Assembly (NCBI RefSeq): GCF_027887165.1
Contig: NC_077231.1
Location: 192,126,334 to 192,190,333 of the forward strand
Origin: Monodelphis domestica
Lineage: Eukaryota > Chordata > Mammalia > Didelphimorphia > Didelphidae
DNA: 64,000 nt
Reading direction: 5' to 3'
How positions within the stretch are numbered: position 1 is the stretch's first letter; each line of letters opens with the position of its first letter. The position numbers and the translations under genes are program-made. The notes beneath the pieces were generated by a model, which saw nothing but the letters and a program-made list of their open reading frames with translations, made no database searches and was not told where the DNA came from. Below, piece by piece: positions 44,236-56,130 of the stretch.

Positions 44236-45200
44236 AAAAAAGAATGTCAAAAAAAGAATCCCACATCCTAATAGAAAGAGATGACACCTATAAGAAATTT
44301 CACATATAAATCAAAGGGGCAAGTGATTCTTATGGCAGAGTAGCTGAGGGGATGGCTACTGCATTTTCTTTATTGACATTTCCACCATATATTTCTGGTG
44401 TTAAGGCCTTTGACAGTGCTCAGCTTGATGGGGAGAAGTTTCTTTTTGGGTGGGTGGGTAGGGTCTCTGGAGCTTTGGCTCCTTTGGGGGCAAGGGCTGC
44501 AGCACTTACTGAGACAATTGCCATATTGCATCTTCACAGGAATTGCTCTCTTAGACAATGGCTTTAAGGATCTAGAGTAGAAGCAGATTCAGTGGTCTGT
44601 GGGGCCAAGCTATTCCCAGTGATCTCAGCTCTACCTACCTTCTGGTACCAGTCATTCAGGTTGGAATTGGTGGTGATCAGAGCAGAAAGAAGTCCCTTTT
44701 CCACATGAGTTATTTGCCCCAATGGTGGCTACCATGGTCAAGTTAGAAGCAGGGCTAGTGGTTTACAGCTAGTTGTTATTCCCCTGGTCCTTGGCCTCAG
44801 GGGTCTGGGATGTCTCCACTTTGCTAAGGGAGGATATAGATTAAGGTGGTGGCAACAATCTGACTTGCCTGACATATACTGCCTCCTTTCTCTCCCTCAG
44901 GACACTGTGCTGCTTCAGCCAGACTTCATGACAGGTGGCATTTGATCAGCAGTGGGTAGTCCTGGTGGTGAAAATGGCAGTCCCCTTTACCATATGGGCT
45001 GCTCCCTTAGAAGATAAACTAAAAGCAAGGTTAATGGTCTAAGGGACTTCAAAAGCTGTGACAAACTAATAATACAATTTACAAGTATAACATAGGAAAG
45101 TATGATTCATCCATAATATATTATTTAGTTTTACATACTTAATACATTTGAAATTGCATATGAGGAAAGCTTCATAGAATAGAAAACACATAAGATTATG
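44236..45200. other. Unrecognised, GC-richer block
   Basis: About 1 kb with no recognised repeat or gene. Two 60-71-codon frames at 44352-44580 lack motifs. It could be an unfamiliar LTR or LINE 5' region; I cannot tell. Confidence 0.4.
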
Positions 45201-45203
45201 CAA

Positions 45204-45320
45204 TCATAGAATCATAGAATCTCAGATTTAGAAAAGACCTCAAAGTCTAGTTAGTTCAATCTAATAAGGAACAAGTGTAGCCTTAATAACGTCAAGTCTT
45301 TCCTTGAAGACCCGTGGATA
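45204..45320 (-). mobile_element. MIR-type fragment
   Basis: 'atcatagaatcatagaatct' followed by 'agaaaagacctcaaagtcta' is a common start of minus-strand MIR-like repeats. Confidence 0.5.
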
Positions 45321-45534
45321 CAATGAACTCACCTCTTCCTGAGGCAAGATATTGCTTCTGAGAAGTCCTAATAAAATTAGAAGATGACTTCTATAGTTAA
45401 GGTTTTTTTATATCTAGTTGAAATCTATCTAGTCAAATCTCTCTTCCATAAGAAGTCCCTTTAAATATACAAAGACATTCTTATAAAATAGGGAAAGAGG
45501 AAGATAGACAGATAAAAGTAGATAAAGAAAGATA

Positions 45535-45645
45535 AAAAGTGGTCAGGCTTGTGAAGAACTCTGAATGCTAAGCAAAAGAGTTTATATTGATCCTGGAGGT
45601 AATTAATAGGGAGGCAGGCATGAGGATGATCTGCCTTTGATTTCA
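45535..45645 (-). mobile_element. L2 fragment
   Basis: 'tgaagaactctgaatgctaa' and 'gagtttatattgatcctgga' match the L2 complement seen at 19200 and 59370. Confidence 0.65.
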
Positions 45646-45844
45646 CTCAAACCTACAAATATTTCACCTCAACAAGACCCCTAACTCAGAAATTTCTCTA
45701 CTTGTCCAATTCACTTGCTCTGCCATTTTCCTTTATCCCTCGCTCTCTCTTAAATCTATTTTCCCTCTTACTATAGTATTTAATCACCCAATCCTTCCTA
45801 GCATTTGCATTCCATCACCTCTGCCCTGGTTAACAATATTTTAT
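45646..45844. other. Unrecognised spacer, pyrimidine-rich
   Basis: Possibly L2-derived; no motif. Confidence 0.35.
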
Positions 45845-46442
45845 GGGGTGGCTAATATTACTCAGTTCTGATCTTTTTACATAAAACTCAGGGAAGAGAT
45901 CCAAGACAGGACAATCAAGGGTTTGCCTCATTGGATCAAGTGAGAACAAAAACTTGAACCTAAACCTAGAGCTGGATCAAGATCAGAGTGAGATCAAAAG
46001 CTTACACCCAAGCCTGAAGAAAGTCTTTAAGCTATCAGCATTTCAATGGTCAATTCAATCAGCCTGCAGAGGGGATTCTCAGACCATCACATCATCCCTC
46101 AATCCTACCTATAATTAGATAGGAAAAATGAGTAAACAATACAAAAGCATCTAACGCTAAAGACTTTTTATGGAGACAAAGAGCAAGGATACACGCAGAA
46201 GGGGACAGTGAAAGCAAAGCAAACAGATGCAAAGTACAAAGGAAAATATTGATTGAACATAGATTTTGGAAGAACTCAAAAGAGACTTCAAAAACCAACA
46301 AAGAAATGCAGAGGAAACATGAGAAAGAGAAATGAAAGTGATGCAAAAAGAATTGGCCCAATTGAAAAAGGAGAACCAAAAACGGACAAAGGAAAACCAG
46401 GGCATTAAAATCAGAATTGAACATCTAAAAACTAATGATGTT
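45845..46442 (+). mobile_element. L1/HAL1-like 5' portion
   Basis: A-rich, coiled-coil-type sequence (for example repeated 'gaaatgaaagtgatgcaaaa', 'ggagaaccaaaaacgg') with the word 'attaaaatcagaattgaaca' typical of ORF1. It is cut by the L1 beginning at 46443. Confidence 0.65.
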
Positions 46443-47231
46443 GGACTTCCGGTCAAGATGGCGGCTTAGAGAAAGCTAAAGTTCAGATCTCCGGAAACCC
46501 TTCCCTACCGAACTCAAACTATATGCTCCTAGGGCACTGAAATTCAAAACGATCAACAGCATAGACCCTGGGAATCCTCCTCCTGGACCTGGACCTGGAT
46601 CAAAAGGTCCCCCCCCCCAAAGCCAGAACCCGAGATCACTCGGACCTAAGGGGTAGGCAGAAGGAAGGTCCCAGGACCCATCCCCCCAACCCAGAGTGCC
46701 GAGTCCAAGGCAGCAGAGGGAACCTCAGAGCCTCAGGGCCGGCTATTCTGAAGGCCACTTCCTGAAAACAACCTGACTCAGACGAGGGGGCACCCAACAC
46801 AGACAGCAGGGAAACAGAGAGAGAAGGGGGGAGCCTGTAACCCCCTGGCTGGATCCCTCCATCTGAGTCTCACCTAAGGACCCTGCCTCAAGGCATACTC
46901 AGTTCAACCCAGCAAAAGCTAATCTTATCAGGAGCCCTCGGAGCTCCTGGAAGCCACGGCCCCTCCCCCTCAGAGTGCAGCCTCAGCTGGCCGGCAAAGG
47001 CAGTGAAACACCTCTCGGAGAGTGCCAAGCCAGGCTCAAAGCGTGGAAGTAAGGCAATGGAGAAGCATCGGGAGGGAACCAAGAAGGGCAGTAACACAGA
47101 AACACCAGCAATTCCTGGCTTCCCCGGGAAGACAGAACAACAACTGCATAGAACGGACAATCTGCCTAGGGCTAAAACCTCTGAACACCAGACAGAGATA
47201 AGAAAAGCTAGTCCTCCCCACTCAGATAGAG

Positions 47232-48259
47232 ATGGCAAACTCCACAGAAGCACAAAAGCCCCAAAATTCCAAGAAAAACAAGAAGAAGGGGGTGACTTTG
47301 GACACATTTTATGGAGCAAAAATACAAAATACAGAGGAGATAGAAGAGGAAACACAAGAAAATTCCCCGAAACCTTCCAAAGGAAATGGAAACTCTCCAC
47401 AAACCGATGAAGAATTTGAATTGGAAAGGATCAAAAAGATGGAAGCCCTCTGGGAGGAAAAGTGGGAAATAATGCAAAAGAAATTCACGCATCTACAAAT
47501 CCAGTTTGACCAAAGTGAAAAGGAAAACCAGGTTTTAAAAGTCAGAATCAGGCAACTGGAAGACAACGAGCAAGAATTAATAAAGCAAAGCCAAAAGACC
47601 AAGAAATTAGAAGAGAACATAAAATATCTCACTGACAAGGTGAAAGACTTGGAAAATAGAGGAAGAAGAGATAATTTAAGAATAATTGGACTTCCAGAAA
47701 AGCTAGAAATAAACAGCAAACTAGACATCGTAATACAAGATGTAATCAAAGAAAATTGCCCAGAGATTCTAGAACAAGGGGGGAAAATACAGCCACTGAC
47801 AGAGCTCACAGAACACCCTCTACACTAAATCCCCAAAAGACAACTCCCAGGAATGTAATTGCCAAATTCCAAAGCTTTCAAACAAAAGAACAAATCCTAC
47901 AAGAAGCCAGAAAAAGACAATTTAGATATAAAGGAATGCCAATCAGGGTCACACAAGACCTTGCAAGTTCCACTCTGGATGATCGTAAGGCATGGAACAT
48001 GATTTTCAGAAAGGCAAGAGAGCTGGGTCTTCAACCAAGAATCAGCTATCCAGCAAAACTGACTATATACTTTCAAGGGAAAGTATGGGCATTCAACAAA
48101 ATAGAAGATTTCCAAGTTTTGCAAAGAAAAGACCAGAGCTCTGTGGAAAGTTCGATATCAAAAAACAAAGAGCATGGAATACCTGAAAAGGTAAATATGA
48201 AGGAAAGGGAAAAGGAGAAAAATGTTATCTTTTTCTTTTACTCAAACTCTCTTCTATAA
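47232..48259 (+). pseudogene. L1 ORF1, near-complete with one frameshift
   Basis: The start is MANSTEAQKPQNSKKNKKKG at 47232. A long coiled coil follows (about residues 60-140, rich in Glu/Lys/Gln), then the RRM-type core RRDNLRIIGLPEKLEI, and a C-terminal domain (RNVIAKFQSFQTKEQILQEA ... WNMIFRKARELGLQPRISYP). A one-base shift near 47785-47800 moves the frame; the second frame ends at 48257-48259. Overall length, about 340 residues, matches L1 ORF1p, which binds LINE RNA in the cytoplasm as a trimer. Confidence 0.92.
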
Positions 48260-48721
48260 GGACTACATTTATATCAATCTATGTATCCTAACATGTGGGG
48301 AAAATTTAATGTGTAAATAGGGGGAAAAGAAAGACCAAATAGAATAATCTTTCTCACACAAAGATTCACACGGGAAGGGGAGGGGAAGAAAACTCCTATA
48401 AGAAGGAGAGGAAGAGAGTTTTTACTTAAACCTTACTCTCAGGGAGATCAACTCTGAGAGGGAAGAACATCCAGATCCATTGGGATCTTGAATTCTATCT
48501 TACCCAACAAGGGAAGGGAGAAGGGAAAACCAAGGGAGGTAGGGGGGAGGGAACACAAAAAAGGGAGAGAAGAAGAGGGGGGAGGGGGAGGGAACAAAAA
48601 GGGAGGGACTAGAAAGGGAAACATATCAAGCGAGGGGACAAGGGGGACTGATTTAAAGTAAATCACTGGACTAAAAGGTAGAGCTGAAGAAGAAAGGTTA
48701 GAATTAGGGAAGGATATCAAA

Positions 48722-49194
48722 ATGCCAGGGAGTCCACAAGTGACAGTCATAACTCTGAACGTGAATGGGATGAACTCACCCATAAAATGTAGATGAATAG
48801 CAGAATGGATTAGAATCCAAAACCCTACCATATGTTGTCTTCAAGAAACACACATGAGGTGGGTAGACACCCACAAAGTCAGAATTAAAGGATAGAGTAA
48901 GACTTTCTGGGCCTCAACTGACGGAAAGAAGGCAGGAGTGGTAATCGTGATATCTGATAAAGCCAAAGCAAAAATAGACCTGATCAAAAGGGATAGGGAA
49001 GGTAATTATATTTTGTTAAAAGGGACTTTAGATAATGAGGAAATATCACTAATCAACATGTATGCACCAAATATTATAGCACCCAAATTTCTAATGGAGA
49101 AACTAGGAGAATTGAAGGAAGAAATAGAGAGTAAAACCATATTAGTGGGAGACTTAAACCAACCATTATAAAATTTAGATAAATCAAATAAAAA
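48722..49194 (+). pseudogene. L1 ORF2 N-terminal fragment
   Basis: ATG at 48722 is followed by LNVNGMN, then a TGA at 48794-48796, the same codon that is stopped in the first L1. The endonuclease continues (GVVIVISDKAKAKIDLIK, EEISLINMYAP, GDLNQPL) until the junction. Confidence 0.9.
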
Positions 49195-50432
49195 ATTTTT
49201 AATGATTGCTTTACTTTCCTCTTCATTAGAGGTGAGTTCTCCCTTTTCATCTTTGATACTGTTAATTTGATTTTCTTCTTTCCTTTTTATTATTAGATTG
49301 ACCAGTGCTTTTTCTATTTTGTTTGTTTTTTCTTACAAAATACCAGCTTCTAGTCTTATTTATTAGTTCAATAGTTCTATCACTTTCTATTTTATTAATT
49401 TCTCCCTTAATTTTTAGGATCTCTAATTTGGTTTTCTTCTGGGGATTTTTCATTTGTTTGCTTTCAAATTTTTGGATTTGCATGTCCAAATCACTGACCT
49501 CTACCTTCCCTAATTTGTTAATGTATGAACTCATGGATATAAATTTTCCCCTGAGTACTGCTTTGGCTGTATCCCATAGATTTTGAAAGGATGTCTCATC
49601 ATTGTCTTTTTCTTCAATGAAATTATTAATTGTTTCTATGATTTGTTCTCTCTAAGTAACTGATTTTGGAGAATCATATTGTTTAATTTCCAATTAATTT
49701 TTAATTTGGCTCTCCATGTACCCTTACTGATCATTATTTTTATTGCCCTATGATCTGAAAAGGTTGCATTTATTATTTCTGCTTTTTTGTATTTGTATGC
49801 CATGTTTTTATGACCTAGTATATAACCAATCTTTGAGAATGTACCATGTGCTGCTGAAAAGAAGGTGTATTCCTTTTTGTCTCTTTATTTTTTTCCATAT
49901 ATCTATTAACTCTAATTTTTTTTAAGATTCCATTCACAATCTTTTTACCTTTTACCTTTCTCATTCATTTTTTTATTTGATTTATCTAAATTTGATAGTG
50001 GTAGGTTCAGGTCTCCCACTAGTATAGTTTTACTATCTATTTCCTTCTTCAATTCTACCAGTTAAATTTGGGTGCTATACCATTTACTGCATATATGTTG
50101 ATTAGTGATATTTCCTCATTGTCTATACTCCCTTTTATCAGGATGTATTTAACTTTCCTATTCCTTTTAATCAGGTCTATTTTTACTTTAGCTTTGTCAG
50201 ATATCATGATTGCAACTCCTGCCTTCTTTCTATAAGTTGAGGCCCAATAGGTCTTGCTCCAACCTTTAATTTTGTCCTTGTGAGTATCTACCCACCTCAT
50301 GTGTGTTTCTAGTAGACAACATATGGTAGGGTTTTGGATAATAATCCACTCTCCTATTCATCTACATTTTATGGGTGAGTTCATCCCATTCATGTTCAAA
50401 GTTATGATTGTCACTTGTGAATTCCCTAGCAT
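49195..50432 (-). pseudogene. L1 ORF2 N-terminal fragment, minus strand
   Basis: Start codon at 50432-50430. A TGA (plus-strand tca at 50358-50360) sits at the same ORF2 codon as in the two other young-type L1 copies. Endonuclease words are recognisable (GVAIMISDKAKVKIDLIKR, EEISLINIYA). It ends in the region corresponding to [10 protein letters not shown] of other copies. Confidence 0.88.
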
Positions 50433-51011
50433 TTTGATATACTCTACTAGTTCTGTCCTTTCTTCTTTTGCTATATCCTTTTAAAGAAGTGGTTTACTTT
50501 TAATCAATCCCCCTAATCCCCTCCCTTGATATGCTTCCCTTTATGGTCCCTCCTTTTTTGTTCCCTTCTTGTTTTATTAGAGTCTATTAAGTTCCCTTCC
50601 TCTATCCTTCCCTCCCTTTTTGTACTTACTCCCTCCCTCCCCACCCCCTTAGTTTTACTTTCTCCCTTACCCTATAGGATAAGGTAGAATTCAAGAGGCT
50701 CTTCCCTCTCAGAGTTGATTTCACTGAGAGTAAGGTTTAAGTATTATCTTATTAGCACTCTCTTCCTCTCCTTCTTATAGGAGTATTCTCCTCCCCCCTT
50801 CCCATGTGTATCTTTGTGTGAAAAAGATTATTCTATTTATTTTATTTCTTCAAGTATCTTTTGGTATCCTCTTCAATCCCCCCCCCTTTTATTTCCTTTT
50901 TTGCATAACATCTTATATCCCTTAATGCCCCATTTTTTTCCTATGGGTGATTCTTCTAATTACTATTATAATGAAAACAGTTTTAAAGTTACAAATAACA
51001 TTTCCCCACAT

Positions 51012-51066
51012 ATTAATATATATATGTATATGTATATATACATATACATATATATATATATATATG
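51012..51066. repeat. AT-rich microsatellite inside the L1
   Basis: TA/TATG repeats have expanded just after the ORF1 end on the minus strand, where other copies have 'ctacatttatatcaa'. Confidence 0.9.
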
Positions 51067-51077
51067 TAATTTGTTCT

Positions 51078-52133
51078 AATTGTAGCCCTTAAAGAAGAGA
51101 GTTTGAATACAAAGAAAAAACCACTTTTCTCCTTTTCCCTCTTTTTCGTATTTACCTTTTCATGTTTCTCTTGTTCTTTGTGTTTGGATATCCAACATTC
51201 CACTTAGTTCTGGTCTTTTCTTTACAAATACTTGGAAATCTTTTTTGTTGAATGCCCATACTTTCCCCTAGAAGTATATAGTCAGTTTTGATGGATAGGT
51301 GATTCTTGGTTGAAGACCCAGTTCTCTTGCCTTTCTGAATATCATGTTCCAGGCCTTGAGGTCCATTAGTGTGGAAGCTACCAGGTCTTGTGTGATCCTG
51401 ATTGGTGCTCCTTGGCATCTGAATTATCTCTTTTTGGCTTCTTGTAGAATTTTCTCCTTAGCTTGAAAGCTCTGGAATTTGGCAATTACATTCCTGGGAG
51501 TTGTTTTTTGAGGATTTAGTATAGAGGGTGTTCTATGAACTCTTTCAATGTCTATTTTGCCTCCTTGTTCAAGAACATCAAGGCAGTTTTCTTGTATTAT
51601 TTCTTGTAGTATGATGTCAATATTTCTATTTATTTCTAGTTTTTCAGGTAGACCAATAATTTTCAAATTGTTTCTCCTTCCTCCATTTTCCTGATCTGTC
51701 ACCTTGTTAGTGAGATATTTTATGTTTTCTTCTTGTCTTTTGACTTTGCTTTATTAATTCTTGCTGTTTTGCAAGATCATTGGTTTCCAGTTGCTCAATT
51801 CTGGTCATTAAGGCCTGGTTTTCTGCTTTAACCTTTTGATTTTCAGCTATAATTTTTTTGGTTTTGTGCTATAATTTTTTCATTTTTTTGAACTATTTCC
51901 CACTTATCTTGCCAGAAGGCTTCCTTCTTTTTCATTAACTCTATTTTAAATTCTTCCAGAGCTTGTGGACAATTTCCATTTCTTTTGGAAGATTTTGGAG
52001 CATTTATTTGGATTTCCTCTTCTGCTATTTCCTCTATAGTCTGTATTTTTCCTCCATAAAAATTATCCAAGGTCAACCCCTTCTTCTTGTTTTTCTTGGT
52101 GTTGGGAAGTTGTTCCTGGATACTGTTTGCCAT
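51078..52133 (-). pseudogene. L1 ORF1, degenerate, minus strand
   Basis: Begins MANSIQEQLPNTKKNKKKG at 52133, a relative of the 47232 ORF1. The coiled-coil section is disrupted near 51850. NGGRRNNLKIIGLPEKLEI (near 51690-51640) and the C-terminal domain (RNVIAKFQSFQAKEKILQEA; LEHDIQKGKRTGSS in a shifted frame) are preserved. Frameshifts near 51420 and 51750 break it. Confidence 0.88.
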
Positions 52134-52639
52134 CACTATGGTGTTTTTCCTTCCTTTTCCAGTCAGAAATCTTATTGAGGAGGGTAGGCTCTCTGTGTAT
52201 GGAGCTATAGAGCAAGGATTTTGCCTGAGGCAAGCTCTTGAATCTCTGCAGCTACACTTCCTTCCCAGGGGCACCCAAGTTCTGCACTCCCCCACCCACC
52301 CACTGGGGTTTCAAGTGTAACTTGTCTCAGGGGTAGGTCCTTGGTGGTCTTAGTCAGCTTCGAAGACCTGGAGGTACCCTTTGCTCACTCCAGAGGTGCC
52401 ACTCACTCACTCATTGATTCTGTGGTGGGGAAGGGTAAATCAGCTCAAGTTTGGGTGGGAGCTTTTTCACTCCCTTAGAGTGTGGAAATGCCCCAATCCC
52501 ATGTACCTTCAATACTGCACCCTACTATAGAGTGCCTTTGGGGTCTTTTTAGGTCATCTATATCAGTGGGTCTGAGGAGGGGAAGTGCCCCGTGTCTAGA
52601 CTGCCTCCATGCTTACCTAGAAGTCCCCCTGAATAAACT

Positions 52640-52866
52640 TTTTTTTAAAAGGTACTTTCAATTTTTAACCCTATGACATAGTCTACTCAAACTTTCCAAT
52701 CAGTTGCCAGGTCCTCCATGATAAATCTTATATTTATTTCCTTTCTACTCACTCTAGATCATAAATTTCTCACCTCTCATATAGGTTATTGCATCAGCTT
52801 CCTAATTATTATCTTCTATTCCTTCTGTAGTACTTACTGCCCAAAACTTCAACAGTGATAAGTTTG
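52640..52866. other. Unrecognised spacer
   Basis: Between the two minus-strand LINEs; possibly L2-like words (ttattgcatcagcttcctaa). Confidence 0.4.
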
Positions 52867-54560
52867 GATTTTTTTTTATTTAATGTTTATCCTGAATGTA
52901 AACAACTTCATATGGACAGCAGAAAACAAAGGAGATTCTACATGAAATTGTGACTGTATCTTATTCCTTTCTTTTTAAAAAGTATATAACAAATTTTATT
53001 CATTACTTTATAAAATATCTTTTTTCTGTGTTTCTATACTTACTTCTGTTCTCTTCTATGCATTTTAGAGCATTTTAATAGCCCTTTGTTTGAAGCATAA
53101 TTGATAACTCTCCCCTTGCTCACTCCACACCCCCAGTTAAAAAAAAAGAGGAAATAAATCTTGTAACAAATAAGTATAGTTAAAAAACAAATCCACATAG
53201 TGGCCACATCCAAAAATGTGTATCTATACTTTGTGTCCATCACCTGTCAGGAGGTAGGTAAAATGTCCCACCATAAGTTCTAGATGGGCACAAATTGGTC
53301 TGATTAAAATTCTTAAGTTTTTCAAGATTATTTTTCTATATTATGTTGTTATCCTTGTATAAAATTTTTTCCGTTCTTTTCTCTCTTCTTAATTGCCCAC
53401 TTTGCATCAGTTCATATTACTAAGAATTCTCTGAAATTTGCCCTTAATCATTTCTTATTGGGCAACAATATTCCCTTGCATTTCTATAGTATAAGTTATC
53501 CAGCCATTCCCTAGTTGTCTAAGAGACAATCTATGTTGATCCCTTGAAGACCTATAGATCTTTCATTTTGTCCTCTTTCTGGACCAGGAAGTTTATTCCC
53601 CCATTAACCTCCTTCAACTATTCCCCTGAATCTTAATCTCTCCTTGTTTTTCTGTTGAATCTGATTTATTTCTATACCAAATTGTTGTTTGTGCCTCAGT
53701 GTGTGTATGAACGTGAAAACTGCCCTCTTTGTCCATTTAAGATAAGAGTGATTGTCATCTGATGATTCTTCCCTTTCCTCTATATTAGTATATTCTTTTT
53801 AAACATTTCAGTAATAAGACTTTGAAAGTTCCTGCACTCTTCTTTTTAAACTAGTTTTTCAATTGAACTTTAGGTACTTTTTCTCCTTTTTACTTTCTGA
53901 AAAGTTCTCAGAAAGAACCAATCCATAACTAGGTCCTTCATTTTATTTTGTTCTCCTAAGTTGACTTCCTTGATACCCTTTCCTAGTTTTGTGTGATCCT
54001 AACTGTAGCTTCTAGGTACTTGCTTAGCTTGTTTCTGGATGCTTACTGCATTTTTCTTTAATGTGGAAGCTGGTCGATTTTTAACTGATATTCCTGTGAT
54101 TTCTCCCTTTGGTCTTTCCTGCAGGAAAAGATTGATGGATTTTTTATATCTTTACTTTGTCCTGTGGTTATACTAGATCTACTGTTATAATTTATTATTT
54201 CTTGGAATATAATATCCAGACTTTTTTTAAAATCATCATTTTCAGAAAGTTTGATTATTAAATTATTTGTCCTTAACCCATTTCCCAGGTTAATTGCTTC
54301 AATATGAGATCATATATCCTTTTATTTTGTCCTACTATTACCTGCTGTTTAATTATGTCTTTGATTTCTTCTTGGCCTCTTCTAGTTTTTAGACATTACA
54401 TTTCTTGGACAAGGTAAACCACTTTCTCTTCTAAACTACTATTCTAATTCTTTCCACTTGAGTTTTTACTTTTTTTCTTTTACTTTTAGCTCTTGCTTAA
54501 TTTCTTCTAGTTATTCATTTAATCCTTTTGGAGGAAAAAAAAACTTTTTTCCGCACTAGA
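52867..54560 (-). mobile_element. HAL1-like element, minus strand
   Basis: The left part (about 52867-53560) is the complement of an L1-type 3' end: 'tatccagccattccctagttgtc' resembles the complement of 'gggaatggctgaac...'. The right part (53800-54560) is the complement of ORF1: 'cccaggttaattgcttcaat' and coiled-coil-type 'ttctagttattcatttaatcc'. No reverse transcriptase lies between, so the order ORF1-3' end fits HAL1. Confidence 0.72.
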
Positions 54561-54647
54561 GCCTTTACTTGCAATTGTTACAGAGCAGAATTTTAATAAA
54601 TTTTGATATGGATATGATTTCAGTATAGAGGTGTTTCCTTTTTCCTT

Positions 54648-54850
54648 AGTATCATAGATTTTTCAGCTGGAAGGAATGTTGGCATTTAATCCAACTCCCT
54701 TATCTTGAAAATAAGAAAATGATGGCCCAGATAAGTTAAGTGACTTGAAAAATTAGTTATATAGGTGATAGTTATACAGATGATACAGCTAGAATTTGAT
54801 CCCAGATCTCCTATCCCCCTACTTATTGTTTTTTCCATTGTATTACACTT
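54648..54850 (-). mobile_element. MIR-type SINE
   Basis: 'tttcagctggaaggaatgtt', 'gataagttaagtgacttgaa' and 'gatcccagatctcctatccc' are a MIR complement. Confidence 0.75.
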
Positions 54851-55465
54851 TGTGCTGGTGAGAGAAACATTTTATAATGGCAAAGGTTTAAAATTATGAC
54901 TATTGGATGCTTGAGTTTGGATTAAATGAGACCCAGAAGCCAACAGAGATGAAGAACAGAAAAACATTGGTGCAGAAGATCATATCCCTTAAGTAAAGGT
55001 AAAGAGAGTACTTTACCAGGTCATTCCCTTTTTCATTGTTTCAAGTCATAATTTAAATGATTTTTCTGGTGAATTTGTATCACTGGTGTGATCTAGCAAT
55101 AAGGGTTGAACTGGATATAGGCTCATAGGTCATGAATTGATAAACCACCAAAGAGTTACACTTTCCTAGGAATACTGAAAGATGCTCCATTCCCTCTTAA
55201 CCTTGAACAAATCACTTAACTTCTTAGGGAGACCTCAAGCAAGTCATGAACTTCAATGTGAATTTAATATGAACTTCAATATCCTCACCATTATAATGCG
55301 GATAATAATACTCATACTATCTGTTTAATAGGAGATTTTTATGAAGAAATGCTTATTCAGCCTTAAATTTCTCTGTGAACATGATTAATTGTAATAGTTC
55401 TTGTTTGGAAATGTTTTCCAAAAATCCTGGAAAAGTGCTTTTTGGTCAGTGCTTATACTTTTTAA
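54851..55465. other. Mostly unrecognised; possible MIR words
   Basis: 'ttgaacaaatcacttaactt' near 55204 and 'gcggataataatactcatac' near 55298 suggest a decayed MIR; no gene. Confidence 0.45.
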
Positions 55466-55645
55466 AGGGGCAGCTCAGTGGCACAGTGTATGACAAGTCA
55501 CTTCACTCTATTTGCTTCAGTTCCTTCATCTGTCAAATGAGCTGGTATAAGGAAATGGCAAACCACTACAGTGTCTTTGCCAAAAAAAACCCCAAATGGA
55601 GTCACAAATTCAGACATGACTGAAAATTACTAACCAGTAACAAAA
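55466..55645 (+). mobile_element. MAR1 CORE-SINE, internally deleted
   Basis: 'ggggcagctcagtggcacagt' head joins 'gacaagtcacttcactctat', then CORE and the tail 'ggaaatggcaaaccactaca...gtctttgccaaaaaaaacc...gtcacaaattcagacatgac'. Confidence 0.85.
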
Positions 55646-55724
55646 TCTTTTTAAAAAACTCTGTCAAAGTTGAGATTCAAGGGCCTTAGCAATACATTGT
55701 TCTTGCTTGTTTTTTTTTAACTTA

Positions 55725-55835
55725 TTATCTGTGTAATTTGGGACAAATTTCTTCAATTATCTGAGCCCCAATTTCCTCATCTGTAATATGATAGAGTCAG
55801 ATTTAAAGATTTTTAAATGTCGTGAATCTAATTAT
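55725..55835 (+). mobile_element. MIR fragment
   Basis: 'gtaatttgggacaaatttct' and 'ccccaatttcctcatctgta' fit the MIR CORE. Confidence 0.7.
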
Positions 55836-55979
55836 TTTTACATTTAATAGAAAAAAATAAGTACATTATAGGAACCTATAAATATTTAAGGAACAGGTAA
55901 AAGCATTCTGATGTATTTCATTTTGGTTTGGGGGGGGGGTTGTTTTGTTTTACTTCATTTTGTTTTGTTTGTTTTAGGA

Positions 55980-56130
55980 TTTTAGAAGCTTTTAAGTTAA
56001 AGACTTGAGTATGAGTCCAGAGTCTGGTACTCATGACCTTGTATAAATTTTATCACTCCAGCCTCAGTTCATTTATAAAGTGAGAAGGTTAGGCTAAATC
56101 CCTTCTAGCTTTAAATTTATAATCTCTTAT
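55980..56130 (+). mobile_element. MIR SINE
   Basis: 'gagtatgagtccagagtctg', 'cagcctcagttcatttataa' and 'aggctaaatcccttctagct' in MIR order. A T/G-rich run (55920-55977) precedes it. Confidence 0.78.

Larger units (their letters stand above)
46443..49194 (+). mobile_element. L1, 5' half only (3'-truncated)
   Basis: It opens with ggacttccggtcaagatggc, then a single-unit 5' UTR, ORF1 (47232-48259), a G-rich inter-ORF region and the first part of ORF2. Sequence stops near 49194 inside the endonuclease, where a minus-strand L1 begins. Loss of the 3' half is unusual because L1 copies normally lose their 5' side; a later rearrangement is likely. Confidence 0.93.
49195..52630 (-). mobile_element. 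L1, 5' half in minus orientation (3'-truncated)
   Basis: Read on the minus strand it has a 5' UTR of a different type (about 52630-52134), ORF1 (52133 to about 51078), an inter-ORF region with C-runs on the plus strand, and ORF2 from 50432 down to the junction at 49195 in the linker before the RT. It lacks the RT and 3' end. It faces the plus-strand L1 half tail to tail with no spacer. Confidence 0.9.

Noticed and set aside
45845..54560. Large inverted duplication (HAL1-L1 / L1-HAL1 palindrome)
   Set aside because: The flanking HAL1 pieces are different regions and the two L1 halves have different 5' UTR types, so they are independent insertions and not two arms of one duplication.
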